Shown here: piece after piece, positions 52,881-60,875 of the stretch
How positions within the stretch are numbered: the first letter of the stretch is position 1
Layout of the letters: each line of letters starts with the position of its first letter
Assembly (NCBI RefSeq): GCF_026167525.1
Contig: NZ_CP110679.1
Location: 930,001-994,000 of the forward strand
Origin: Sphingomonas sp. M1-B02
GTDB lineage: Bacteria; Pseudomonadota; Alphaproteobacteria; Sphingomonadales; Sphingomonadaceae
Direction of reading: 5' to 3'
DNA length: 64,000 nucleotides
Translations under genes and position numbers: made by a program
The notes under the pieces: generated by a model
The model's input: only the letters and a program-made list of their open reading frames with translations
Told to the model about the DNA's origin: nothing
Database searches by the model: none

Positions 52881-53897
52881 ATGATCGACACCGACAGCTT
52901 CATCGCCGGCCTGCCCAAGGCCGAGCTGCATCTCCATATCGAGGGCAGCCTCGAGCCCGAGCAGATGTTCGAATTCGCTCGCCGCAACCAGGTCGCGATC
53001 CCCTATGCCTCGGTCGAGGAGGTGCGCGCCGCCTATCAATTCTCCAACCTCCAGGATTTCCTCGACATCTATTATGCCGGCGCCGACGTGCTGCGCACCG
53101 AGGAGGATTTCCGCGACCTGGCGCTGGCCTATTTCGATCGCGCCGCGGCGGACGGCGTCCGCCATGCCGAAATCTTCTTCGATCCCCAGACGCACACCGA
53201 TCGCGGCATCCCCTTCGGAGTCGCCGCCAACGGCCTGCTCGCGGGCATGGCCGAGGCCGAGGCGAAGCATGGCCTCACCTCGAAGCTCATCCTCTGCTTC
53301 CTGCGCCATCTCGACGAGGAAGAGGCCTTCAAGACGCTCGGACAGGCCCAGCCCTGGATCGATCGCATCGAAGCGGTGGGGCTCGATTCGTCCGAGGTCG
53401 GCCATCCCCCCTCCAAGTTCGAGCGAGTCTTCGCCGCGGCCGCCGCGATGGGGCTCAAGCGCGTCGCCCATGCCGGCGAGGAGGGCCCCCCAGAATATAT
53501 CTATGAGGCACTGGACCTGCTGAAGATAGATCGCCTCGATCACGGCAATCGCGCGCTGGAAAATCCGGACCTCGTCACCCGCCTGGCCCGCTCGGGGATG
53601 ACGCTCACCGTCTGCCCCTTGTCGAACGTCAAGCTTTGCAACGTCGCATCGATCGACGAGCATCCGATCGATCGCATGCTGGCGCTCGGCCTGCGCGCGA
53701 CGATCAACTCCGACGATCCCGCTTATTTCGGCGGCTATGTCGCCGACAATTACCGCGCCGCCGCCGCCGGCCGCCGGCTCGATCGCAAAGACCTCGTCAC
53801 GCTCGCGCGCAACAGCTTCCTCGGCTCCTTCCTCCCCGACGAGGAGGTTTCCCGGCACCTCGCCGCGCTCGACGCCTATGCGGAGGCCCACGCATGA
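52881..53897 (+). CDS. Adenine deaminase (adenosine-deaminase superfamily)
   Basis: Zinc TIM-barrel deaminase of 338 residues. Metal-binding His17 and His19 (AELHLHIEGS), His in RVAHAGEEG with Glu, LDHGNRA, and Asp in INSDDPAYFGGY are present. The segment VGLDSSEVGHPPSKFERVF, with Ser-Ser-Glu-Val-Gly before PPSKF, is typical of the adenine-specific subgroup rather than adenosine deaminases, so hypoxanthine is the expected product. Start ATG 52881; earlier ATG codons give a non-conserved start. The stop overlaps the following phosphoribosyltransferase gene (ATGA), linking both in purine salvage. Confidence 0.85.
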   Translation: MIDTDSFIAGLPKAELHLHIEGSLEPEQMFEFARRNQVAIPYASVEEVRAAYQFSNLQDFLDIYYAGADVLRTEEDFRDLALAYFDRAAADGVRHAEIFFDPQTHTDRGIPFGVAANGLLAGMAEAEAKHGLTSKLILCFLRHLDEEEAFKTLGQAQPWIDRIEAVGLDSSEVGHPPSKFERVFAAAAAMGLKRVAHAGEEGPPEYIYEALDLLKIDRLDHGNRALENPDLVTRLARSGMTLTVCPLSNVKLCNVASIDEHPIDRMLALGLRATINSDDPAYFGGYVADNYRAAAAGRRLDRKDLVTLARNSFLGSFLPDEEVSRHLAALDAYAEAHA

Positions 53898-54415
53898 GCG
53901 AGATCGTCTTCACCCCCTTCCCGCACGACGCGATGGTCGAAGGCGTCGAGGCGATCGCTGTGGCGATGGAAGCCGAAGGGTGGCGCCCGTCGCTGTTGGT
54001 AGGCGTGGGACGCGGCGGCCTCACGCCCGCGGTATTCCTCTCGCACCGCATGGGGATCCAGCTCGTCTCGATCGACTATTCGACCCGGATCGCGCAATTC
54101 GGCGAGGAATTGGTCGCGGTCCTCGCCGAGCGGAGCCGGACGGGCGAGCGGCTCTTGTTCGTCGAGGATATCAACGACAGCGGCAAGACCATCGGCGAGC
54201 TTCGCACCGCGCTTGCCGCCGAAGGAGCAATCTCTTCGAACATCCGCTTCTGCGTGCTGCTCGACAACAGCCGCTCCGCCCAGCGCGTCGATTATCATTT
54301 CCGCCGGATCGACCGCAGCATCACCAAGGACTGGTTCGTCTTCCCCTGGGAAGCGATGGCGCCCCGCGAAACGATCGCGCTGGAGGCGGTCGAAGTGCCC
54401 GAGCGATTGGCCTGA
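53894..54415 (+). CDS. Purine phosphoribosyltransferase
   Basis: A 173-residue PRTase with PRPP-loop LLFVEDINDSGKT (87-99), PPi loop LLVGVGRGGLTPAV (34-47) and the late DWFVFPWE segment that stacks on the purine. The hypoxanthine/xanthine/guanine type is likely; a more exact base preference is not predictable. It is translationally coupled to the adenine deaminase, so hypoxanthine to IMP conversion is the natural role (inference). Confidence 0.85.
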   Translation: MSEIVFTPFPHDAMVEGVEAIAVAMEAEGWRPSLLVGVGRGGLTPAVFLSHRMGIQLVSIDYSTRIAQFGEELVAVLAERSRTGERLLFVEDINDSGKTIGELRTALAAEGAISSNIRFCVLLDNSRSAQRVDYHFRRIDRSITKDWFVFPWEAMAPRETIALEAVEVPERLA

Positions 54416-54470
54416 CCGCTGTTCACCCACGGTCAATCGACAAAGGCGCACGATTCATCGTGTCGCGACA

Positions 54471-54497
54471 GGGACATAAACCCCCTTCGCACGCGTT
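54471..54497 (+). promoter_or_regulatory. Possible EcfG-type stress promoter
   Basis: GGGAC, 18 bases, CGTT resembles the alphaproteobacterial general-stress sigma (EcfG) consensus GGAAC-N16/18-CGTT with one mismatch, 50 bases ahead of the lipoprotein start. One match in a GC-rich genome is weak. Confidence 0.25.
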
Positions 54498-54547
54498 CGT
54501 CCCGCGATAGGCAATGCATCGACCCCTATGATCAAAGGATCGCCAAC

Positions 54548-55162
54548 ATGCTGAAAAGCACATCAAAGCGCCGGCGCCTGTTCGCGCTCGGCCTTGCGGT
54601 CGCGAGCAGTCTCACGCTCGCCGCCTGCATGACTGCCACGCCCTACCAGCCCGCGACCGGCAGCGGCCAATATCGCACCGGCTATATGGACGAGCAGATC
54701 GAGAGCAACCGCTTCCGCGTCAGCTTCGCCGGCAACAGCCTCACCGCGCGTGAGACCGTCGAGCGTTATCTGCTGTTCCGTGCGGCCGAGCTTACCGTCC
54801 AGAATGGCGGGGATTATTTCATCCTCGCCGATCGCGATACCGAGCGCCGCACCGACACCTATCGCGTCCCCGGCGCTTATGGTCCCGGACCCTGGGGCTA
54901 TTGGAGCCCGCGCTGGCGCTTCTACGGTCGCGGCGCTGGTTTTGGCCGCGGCGGTTTTGGCTGGCGCAGCTTCAACCCCTTCTACGACGATCCCTTCTGG
55001 AACGATCGCAGTTGGGATTATCGCACCGTCGATCGCTACGAGGCGATGGCCGAAATCGTCATCGGCCGCGGCCCCAAGCCGGCTGATAATGTCCGCGCCT
55101 TCGATGCGCGCGACGTGATCGATCGGATCGGCCCGACCATCCAGGTGCCCTCGCAGCGCTAA
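54548..55162 (+). CDS. CC0125/CC1285-family lipoprotein
   Basis: A 204-residue outer-membrane or periplasmic lipoprotein with an N-terminal signal and lipobox LTLAAC (22-27, Cys27). The mature protein contains GYMDEQIESNRFRVSFAGNSLTARETVERYLLFRAAELT (about 45-83), a pattern of the CC0125/CC1285 family, and a Trp/Gly/Arg-rich loop (GPGPWGYWSPRWRFYGRG). Function is unknown. The ATG at 54548 follows AAAGGATCGCCAAC. A hairpin terminator follows. Confidence 0.85.
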   Translation: MLKSTSKRRRLFALGLAVASSLTLAACMTATPYQPATGSGQYRTGYMDEQIESNRFRVSFAGNSLTARETVERYLLFRAAELTVQNGGDYFILADRDTERRTDTYRVPGAYGPGPWGYWSPRWRFYGRGAGFGRGGFGWRSFNPFYDDPFWNDRSWDYRTVDRYEAMAEIVIGRGPKPADNVRAFDARDVIDRIGPTIQVPSQR

Positions 55163-55169
55163 GCCAAAC

Positions 55170-55200
55170 TCCTCCCCCGCCACGGCGGGGGAGGATTTCT
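55170..55200. terminator. Terminator between the lipoprotein gene and secA
   Basis: TCCTCCCCCGCC (55170-55181) pairs with GGCGGGGGAGGA (55184-55195) around a two-base gap, with TTTCT following. It lies between two convergent genes and may serve both. Confidence 0.65.
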
Positions 55201-55204
55201 CGCC

Positions 55205-57949
55205 TCAGGCGGTCAGCGCCCCGTGGCAATGCTTGTATTTGCGCCCCGAACCGCACGGGCACGGCGCATTGCGGCTGACCAGCCCGTCCCACGTCGCCGG
55301 ATCGCTGCCCAGATCCTCACCCGACGGCATCGGAATCCCCAGCTGCGGCAGCCGCGTGGTCACCAGACCCATCGCGCCCCCATCATAATCATAGCTGTCG
55401 TCCTCGCCGGTCAGCGGGTCGATATGCGTCGTCAGAAAGTCCGGCAACTCGGGCAGGTCGGTCGGCGCCGACATGCGGAACTGGGCGAAGGCGATCGTGC
55501 GGGTCACATCCTCGCGGATATTCGCCAGCATCCGCTCGAACAGCGCGAACGCCTCATGCTTATATTCGTTGATCGGCGTCTTCTGCGCATAAGCGCGCAG
55601 ATGGATCACCTGGCGCAGCGCATCGAGCATCGCGAGATGCTCCTTCCAGTGATGGTCGAGATTCTGCAGCAGGATCGACTTCTCGATCTGCGTCCAGGTC
55701 TCGGTTTCCAGCTCGGACGATTTCGCGAGGATCAGCGCATCGGCCGCCTCCTGGATCCGCGTCTCGACCTGCTCAGGCTCAAGCCCGTCCTCGGCCGCGA
55801 TCCACTCATCGACCGGCGCTTCGACATTGAGCGTATCGGCGACCTTCTGCTTGAGCCCTTCGACGTCCCACTGCTCGGGGTAGCTGTTGGGCGGGCACGC
55901 CGCGCCGACGATCGCATTCACCGTCTCGGCACGCATGTCGACCACGACTTCGCCCACCGTATCGGCATCCATGATGTCGCTGCGCTGCTCGTAGATGACC
56001 TTGCGCTGGTCGTTCATCACGTCATCATATTCGACGACCTGCTTGCGGATATCGTAGTTGCGCGCTTCGACCTTCTTCTGCGCAGTCTCGATCGCCTTCG
56101 ACAGCCACTTCGATCCGATCGCCTCGCCATCCTCGATGTTCGATCGCATCATCCGGCTGAAGAGCGTGTTCGACCCGAAGATGCGCAACAGGTCGTCGTC
56201 CAGGCTCAGATAGAAGCGGCTGAGCCCCGGATCGCCCTGGCGGCCCGATCGGCCGCGCAGCTGGTTGTCGATGCGACGGCTCTCATGCCGCTCGGTGCCG
56301 AGCACGAACAGACCGCCCGCCGCGATCACCTGCTCCTTCTCGGCGGCGACTTCGGCCTTGATCTGCTGGATCGCGCGCTCGCGCTGCTCGCCTTCCTCCA
56401 GCCCGGCAAGCTCGTCCTCGACGCGATATTCGACATTGCCGCCCAGCTGGATGTCGGTGCCGCGGCCCGCCATGTTGGTCGCGATCGTCACCACGCCCAG
56501 ACGACCCGCCTGCGCCACGATCCGCGCCTCCATCTCGTGATGCCGGGCATTGAGAACCTCGTGCGCCACCCCTTCCTTGTTGAGGAATTCGGACAGCAAT
56601 TCGCTCTTCTCGATCGAGACGGTGCCGACCAGCACCGGCTGCCCCTTGGCCGAATGTTCGCGGATCTTCTTGGCGATCGCGCCGAACTTCTCCTCGGTCG
56701 TCTTGTAGAATTCGTCTTCCTCGTCGACCCGGCTGACCGGCAGGTTGGTCGGGATCGTGACGACGTTCATCTTGTAGATGTCGAAGAATTCGGGCGCCTC
56801 GGTCGCCGCGGTCCCGGTCATCCCCGAAAGCTTGGGGTACATGCGGAAATAATTCTGGAAGGTGATCGACGCCAGCGTCTGGTTCTCGGGCTCGATCTGC
56901 ACGCCTTCCTTGGCTTCCACTGCTTGGTGGAGCCCCTCGGACCAGCGCCGTCCGTCCATCATGCGGCCGGTGAACTCGTCGATGATGACGATCTTGTCGT
57001 CCTTCACGATATAATCGATGTCGCGCTTGAACATCATGTTCGCGCGCAGCGACTGGTTCAGGTGGTGCACGACCTGGGTATTCTCGAAGTCATAGAGATT
57101 GGCGCCCTCGAGCAGCCCGGCATCCTCGAGCATCCGCTCGACCTTCTCGGTGCCGTCCTCGGTCAGGATGATCGAGCGCTGCTTCTCGTCCTTCTCATAA
57201 TCTGCCGGCGCGAGTTGCTTCACGACCAGATCGACGCTGCGATACAGGTCCGAACGATCGTCGGTCGGCCCCGAGATGATCAGCGGCGTGCGCGCCTCGT
57301 CGATCAGGATCGAATCGACTTCGTCGACGATCGCGAAATTGAACGCCCGCTGCGTCATCGACGCCCGGTCGAACTTCATGTTATCGCGCAGATAATCGAA
57401 GCCGAACTCGTTGTTCGTGCCATAGGTGATGTCGGAATTATAGGCGTCGCGCCGCATCTGGTCGGTCAGATTGGGCACGATCACGCCCACGCTCATCCCT
57501 AGGAAACGATACAGCCGCCCCATCCACTCGGCGTCGCGCGCGGCCAGATAGTCGTTGACCGTCACCACATGCACGCCGTCGCCCGGCAGCGCGTTGAGAT
57601 AGGTCGCCAGCGTCGCCACCAGCGTTTTGCCCTCGCCTGTCCGCATCTCGGCGATCTCGCCGCGATGGAGGACGATGCCGCCGATCATCTGCACGTCGAA
57701 ATGCCGCATGCCCAGCACCCGCACCGCCGCCTCGCGCACCGTCGCGAACGCCTCGGGCAGTAGGTTGTCGAGCTTCTCGCCGCCCGCCAGCCGCTCGCGA
57801 AACTTCACCGTCTGCCCAGCCAGTTCCTCGTCGGACAATGCCGAGATGGTCGGTTCGAACGCGTTGATCTTCTGGACGATGGCTCCGAGCGACTTCACGT
57901 AGCGTTCGTTCGAGGAGCCGAAAAGGGTCTTGGCCAGGCCGCCGAGCAT
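55205..57949 (-). CDS. secA: Protein translocase ATPase SecA
   Basis: Drives preproteins through SecYEG. The 914-residue protein has Walker [21 protein letters not shown] (about 102-121), Walker B region [20 protein letters not shown], motif [10 protein letters not shown], helicase motifs DIQLGGN and [10 protein letters not shown], and the C-terminal zinc finger [14 protein letters not shown], which also binds SecB. Start ATG 57949. Its 3' end faces the lipoprotein gene. Confidence 0.98.
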   Translation of the reverse strand: MLGGLAKTLFGSSNERYVKSLGAIVQKINAFEPTISALSDEELAGQTVKFRERLAGGEKLDNLLPEAFATVREAAVRVLGMRHFDVQMIGGIVLHRGEIAEMRTGEGKTLVATLATYLNALPGDGVHVVTVNDYLAARDAEWMGRLYRFLGMSVGVIVPNLTDQMRRDAYNSDITYGTNNEFGFDYLRDNMKFDRASMTQRAFNFAIVDEVDSILIDEARTPLIISGPTDDRSDLYRSVDLVVKQLAPADYEKDEKQRSIILTEDGTEKVERMLEDAGLLEGANLYDFENTQVVHHLNQSLRANMMFKRDIDYIVKDDKIVIIDEFTGRMMDGRRWSEGLHQAVEAKEGVQIEPENQTLASITFQNYFRMYPKLSGMTGTAATEAPEFFDIYKMNVVTIPTNLPVSRVDEEDEFYKTTEEKFGAIAKKIREHSAKGQPVLVGTVSIEKSELLSEFLNKEGVAHEVLNARHHEMEARIVAQAGRLGVVTIATNMAGRGTDIQLGGNVEYRVEDELAGLEEGEQRERAIQQIKAEVAAEKEQVIAAGGLFVLGTERHESRRIDNQLRGRSGRQGDPGLSRFYLSLDDDLLRIFGSNTLFSRMMRSNIEDGEAIGSKWLSKAIETAQKKVEARNYDIRKQVVEYDDVMNDQRKVIYEQRSDIMDADTVGEVVVDMRAETVNAIVGAACPPNSYPEQWDVEGLKQKVADTLNVEAPVDEWIAAEDGLEPEQVETRIQEAADALILAKSSELETETWTQIEKSILLQNLDHHWKEHLAMLDALRQVIHLRAYAQKTPINEYKHEAFALFERMLANIREDVTRTIAFAQFRMSAPTDLPELPDFLTTHIDPLTGEDDSYDYDGGAMGLVTTRLPQLGIPMPSGEDLGSDPATWDGLVSRNAPCPCGSGRKYKHCHGALTA

Positions 57950-58020
57950 GGGAATTCCTGTCTGTATCTGAATGGCTGTGGGGGCGGGCGTCGCGAAGGG
58001 ACACCCGCATCATCTGAAAT

Positions 58021-58050
58021 AGAGAAAAGCGGCCCGCTTCAGCGAACCGC
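58021..58050 (-). terminator. Terminator after the small exported protein gene
   Basis: On the minus strand GCGGTTCGC, loop TGAA, GCGGGCCGC forms a nine-pair stem (two G-T pairs) followed by TTTTCTCT. It ends the gene at 58059-58319 and separates it from secA. Confidence 0.6.
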
Positions 58051-58058
58051 GCAGAGCC

Positions 58059-58319
58059 TCACTCGAGCCGACGCTCGAAGGGCAAATAGCACGTGGGGAG
58101 CAAGGCCGCCTCGGGCAGCGCTTGCGCCGCACGATCCGGCCGCGCCGAAATCGCGGCTGCGTGCACCTGCGCCACGCGCTGCGACGGCTGCACCGCCGCT
58201 TGCGCCACGCCCGCCGCCCGGACCACCGCCACGCCCTGCACCTGGCGCACCACGCGGTCGCCCGAACCGGTCCCGGTCAGGCTCGCGAACAACGCGGTGA
58301 GGAGAAGCAGCAGGTTCAA
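58059..58319 (-). CDS. Small exported protein of unknown function
   Basis: An 86-residue protein with a hydrophobic N-terminal stretch (MNLLLLLTALFASLTGTGSG) that looks like a signal peptide, followed by an Ala/Val-rich stretch and the end LLPTCYLPFERRLE. The start is TTG at 58319, with GAGAGA upstream. No family recognised; the single Cys near the C-terminus may be structural. Placed between secA and the toxin-antitoxin pair. Confidence 0.55.
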   Translation of the reverse strand: MNLLLLLTALFASLTGTGSGDRVVRQVQGVAVVRAAGVAQAAVQPSQRVAQVHAAAISARPDRAAQALPEAALLPTCYLPFERRLE

Positions 58320-58407
58320 ACGTATCTCTCGGTTGGCACGGACTGTCGCCCAGCGGCTTGCACATAGGGTTTCACCCCCGCTTCGTCCAATCGAATCGGG
58401 GATTGGG

Positions 58408-58782
58408 TCACCAGAGCGTGCGCACCGGATAGCGGCGGATCGTCTCGTCAGCGGTGACGAGGGTTAGGTCGGCGTAGATTGCGTGCGCGATCAGCATCCG
58501 ATCGACGGGGTCTAGGTGATGCAGCGGAAGCTGCGAAACCAGGCGCCATGCTTCTCCCGGATAGTCGAGGACAACTGCCCTCAATCGCTCCACGACCCTT
58601 TCCAGCAGTGCCTCAGGTGGCAATCTGCCCCGCCGCTCCAGGTCATGAAATTCGAAAGCCGTAACCGCACTGACGAAAATTCGATTAGCCTCGCTCTCGA
58701 TCGCGGATCGCATGTTCGCGGTAAAGCGACGATCCTCGCTTATGGTCCAGACAAGCGCCTGCGTATCAATCAGCAGGTCCAA
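58408..58782 (-). CDS. PIN-domain ribonuclease toxin (VapC-like)
   Basis: A 124-residue PIN protein. Four acidic positions expected in PIN nucleases are seen: Asp6 (LLIDTQALVW), Glu44 (AFEFHDL), Asp in DPVDRMLIAHA and Asp in VTADETI. It is probably an endoribonuclease held in check by the gene upstream, which it overlaps by 17 bases. Such pairs usually repress their own promoter through the antitoxin. Confidence 0.85.
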   Translation of the reverse strand: MDLLIDTQALVWTISEDRRFTANMRSAIESEANRIFVSAVTAFEFHDLERRGRLPPEALLERVVERLRAVVLDYPGEAWRLVSQLPLHHLDPVDRMLIAHAIYADLTLVTADETIRRYPVRTLW

Positions 58783-59080
58783 ATTTCCTCCGCCAACGCT
58801 CCTCTACCTCCGCGTCGGTCATGGAAGGCGGCACCACGCCGTCCCAGCCCTCCATCTCCTTGCGGAACATGCCGATCGCAGACGCGCGCTTCTTCGCATC
58901 GGCCACACGCTGCTCGTGACTTCGCGTGTCGGGGCCCGGCACCGTACGCGATTCCACCGGCACGACCCGAAGCGGCGGACGCCCGCTCGTCCAGACGATC
59001 ACACTTTCCCCACGCTCCGCGGCGTCCGCCAATTCCGCAAATCGGCGCTGAAAATCCTCGAGAGGCACCTGGATCGTCAT
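58766..59080 (-). CDS. Phd/YefM-like antitoxin
   Basis: A 104-residue protein. Residues 1-45 match the Phd/YefM fold (IQVPLEDFQRRFAELADAAERGESVIVWTSGRPPLRVVP), a DNA-binding dimer. The remaining charged segment (about 50-104) would wrap around the PIN toxin. It is upstream of and overlaps the toxin gene, the usual antitoxin-first order. The argJ start lies 79 bases away on the other strand. Confidence 0.8.
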   Translation of the reverse strand: MTIQVPLEDFQRRFAELADAAERGESVIVWTSGRPPLRVVPVESRTVPGPDTRSHEQRVADAKKRASAIGMFRKEMEGWDGVVPPSMTDAEVEERWRRKFGPAD

Positions 59081-59159
59081 CCAGCGAAGATGTCCCTCGT
59101 CCTGCCCTAGGTCAAGCGCGTCCCTTTCACTGACGGGCCATGCCCGCTAAGCGCCACGC

Positions 59160-60383
59160 ATGGAACGCTCCCCCCTCGCCCCCGCCGGGTTCCCCGATCT
59201 CCCCGCCGTCCGCGGCGTGACCCCGCGCATCGCCCGCGCGCAGTACAAGAATTGGGATCGCTGCGACCTGACCTTCGTCACGCTCGATCCGGGCACCAGC
59301 GTCGCGGGCGTGCTCACCCAGAGCCGCTGCCCCTCCCCCGAAGTCGAATGGTGCCGCGATGCGATGGTGCTGGGCCAGGCGCGCGCGCTCGTCGTCAACG
59401 CCGGCAACAGCAACGCCTTCACCGGCAGCCGCGGCCGCAGCGCGGTCGAGGCGATCGCCGCGCGCACCGCCGGGCATCTCGGCTGCAAGCCCTCGGACGT
59501 CTTCGTGGCCTCCACCGGGGTGATCGGCGTGCCGCTGCCGATCGACAAGGCCGAAGCCGGGCTCGACGCCGCCTTCACCGCTGAGCCCTGCTCGTGGGAA
59601 GCCGCCGCCGAGACGATCATGACCACCGATACCTTCGCCAAGGCCGCGGTCACCCGCGCCGTGGTCGATGGCCGCACGATCAGCCTGGTCGGGATCATCA
59701 AGGGCTCAGGGATGATCGCGCCCGACATGGCGACGATGCTCGGCTTCGTCTTCACCGACGCCGCGGTCGAGCCCGCCTTCCTGCAAAAGGCGCTCAGCGA
59801 CGCCAACGCCAAGAGCTTCTCCTGCATCACCGTCGACGGCGACACCTCGACCAGCGACACGATCCTCGCTTTCGCCACCGGCCAGGCCGGCAACGCGCCG
59901 CTGTCCAGCGAGGACGATGCCGGCGCCGACGCCTTCGCCGCCGCGCTCGCCGATCTCTGCTTCCAGCTCGCGCATCTCGTCGTCCGCGACGGCGAAGGCG
60001 CGCGCAAGTTCATCACCATCCATGTCGAAGGCGCCGAGTCCGACCGGAGCGCACACCGCATCGCCATGTCGATCGCCAATTCGCCGCTGGTGAAAACCGC
60101 GATCGCCGGCGAGGACGCCAATTGGGGCCGCGTCGTCATGGCGGTCGGCAAGGCCGGCGAACCCGCCGAGCGCGACAATCTCTCGATCCGCTTCGGCGCA
60201 ACCCAGGTGGCGCGGCACGGGCTCGCGGTCGAAGGCTATGACGAAGCCCCGGTCGCGGCGCATCTGAAGGGCCATGAGATCGAGATCGGCGTCGACCTGG
60301 GCCTGGACGACGGCCGCGCCACCGTGTGGACGTGCGACCTCACCCACGGCTACATCTCGATCAACGCCGACTATCGCAGCTGA
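59160..60383 (+). CDS. argJ: Bifunctional ornithine acetyltransferase/N-acetylglutamate synthase
   Basis: Transfers acetyl from N-acetylornithine to glutamate, recycling the acetyl group in arginine synthesis. The 407-residue precursor self-cleaves at A191-T192 in APDMATMLGF; Thr192 becomes the nucleophile. Other signatures are VVNAGNSNAFTG (78-89), VASTGVIGVPLP (116-127), KGSGMIAPDMATML (181-194) and EDANWGRVVMAVGKAGE. Whether it also does the acetyl-CoA reaction is not visible. Divergent from the antitoxin gene. Confidence 0.95.
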   Translation: MERSPLAPAGFPDLPAVRGVTPRIARAQYKNWDRCDLTFVTLDPGTSVAGVLTQSRCPSPEVEWCRDAMVLGQARALVVNAGNSNAFTGSRGRSAVEAIAARTAGHLGCKPSDVFVASTGVIGVPLPIDKAEAGLDAAFTAEPCSWEAAAETIMTTDTFAKAAVTRAVVDGRTISLVGIIKGSGMIAPDMATMLGFVFTDAAVEPAFLQKALSDANAKSFSCITVDGDTSTSDTILAFATGQAGNAPLSSEDDAGADAFAAALADLCFQLAHLVVRDGEGARKFITIHVEGAESDRSAHRIAMSIANSPLVKTAIAGEDANWGRVVMAVGKAGEPAERDNLSIRFGATQVARHGLAVEGYDEAPVAAHLKGHEIEIGVDLGLDDGRATVWTCDLTHGYISINADYRS

Positions 60384-60397
60384 GATCCTCCTTACAC

Positions 60398-60479
60398 CGT
60401 CATCCCCGCGAAGGCGGGGATCCAGAGCCAAGCAGGACATCGCTCGCGACCCTGGATCCCCGCCTTCGCGGGGATGACG
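60398..60479. repeat. REP-like palindromic element, copy B3
   Basis: An almost perfect 82-base palindrome: CGTCATCCCCGCGAAGGCGG to CCGCCTTCGCGGGGATGACG, with centre GATCCAGAGCCAAGCAGGAC...GACCCTGGATC shared with copy B2. It lies between the convergent argJ and trxA genes and may also terminate transcription. Confidence 0.88.
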
Positions 60480-60501
60480 GTAGTGAAGGGGGGCAGCGGA
60501 C

Positions 60502-60822
60502 TTAAAGCTCGCGCTCGATCCACTGCTTGATCCCGCTCTTCGGCAGCGCCCCGACCTGGGTCGCCGCCTGCTGGCCGTTCTTGAACAGGATCATCGTCGG
60601 GATGCCGCGCACGCCATACTTCGTCGGAGCGTCCGGATTGGCATCGATGTCGATCTTCACGATCCGCACCTTTTCACCCAGCTCGTCGGCAAGCTCTTCC
60701 AACGCAGGCGCGATCATCCGGCACGGTCCGCACCACTCGGCCCAGAAATCGACGACGACCGGCAGGTCCGCCTGGAGGACATCGGTGTCGAAGCTGGCGT
60801 CGGTAGTTGCCTGGGTGGCCAT
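60502..60822 (-). CDS. trxA: Thioredoxin
   Basis: A 106-residue cytoplasmic disulphide reductase. The active site WCGPC is at 30-34 ([15 protein letters not shown]) and the cis-Pro loop reads [14 protein letters not shown]. The start ATG at 60822 follows CAGGAGAATATCA; a longer ATG start adds nine non-conserved residues. It begins 53 bases after the end of addA on the same strand, the usual alphaproteobacterial neighbourhood. Confidence 0.96.
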   Translation of the reverse strand: MATQATTDASFDTDVLQADLPVVVDFWAEWCGPCRMIAPALEELADELGEKVRIVKIDIDANPDAPTKYGVRGIPTMILFKNGQQAATQVGALPKSGIKQWIEREL

Positions 60823-60875
60823 TGATATTCTCCTGAAAGTATCGAGCATCTATCTATGGACGCCGCGCCCCCGGC

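Noticed and set aside
55223..57502. A plus-strand open frame of 759 codons opposite secA
   Set aside because: Shadow of secA; composition is typical of the antisense frame and no ribosome-binding site or domain was found.
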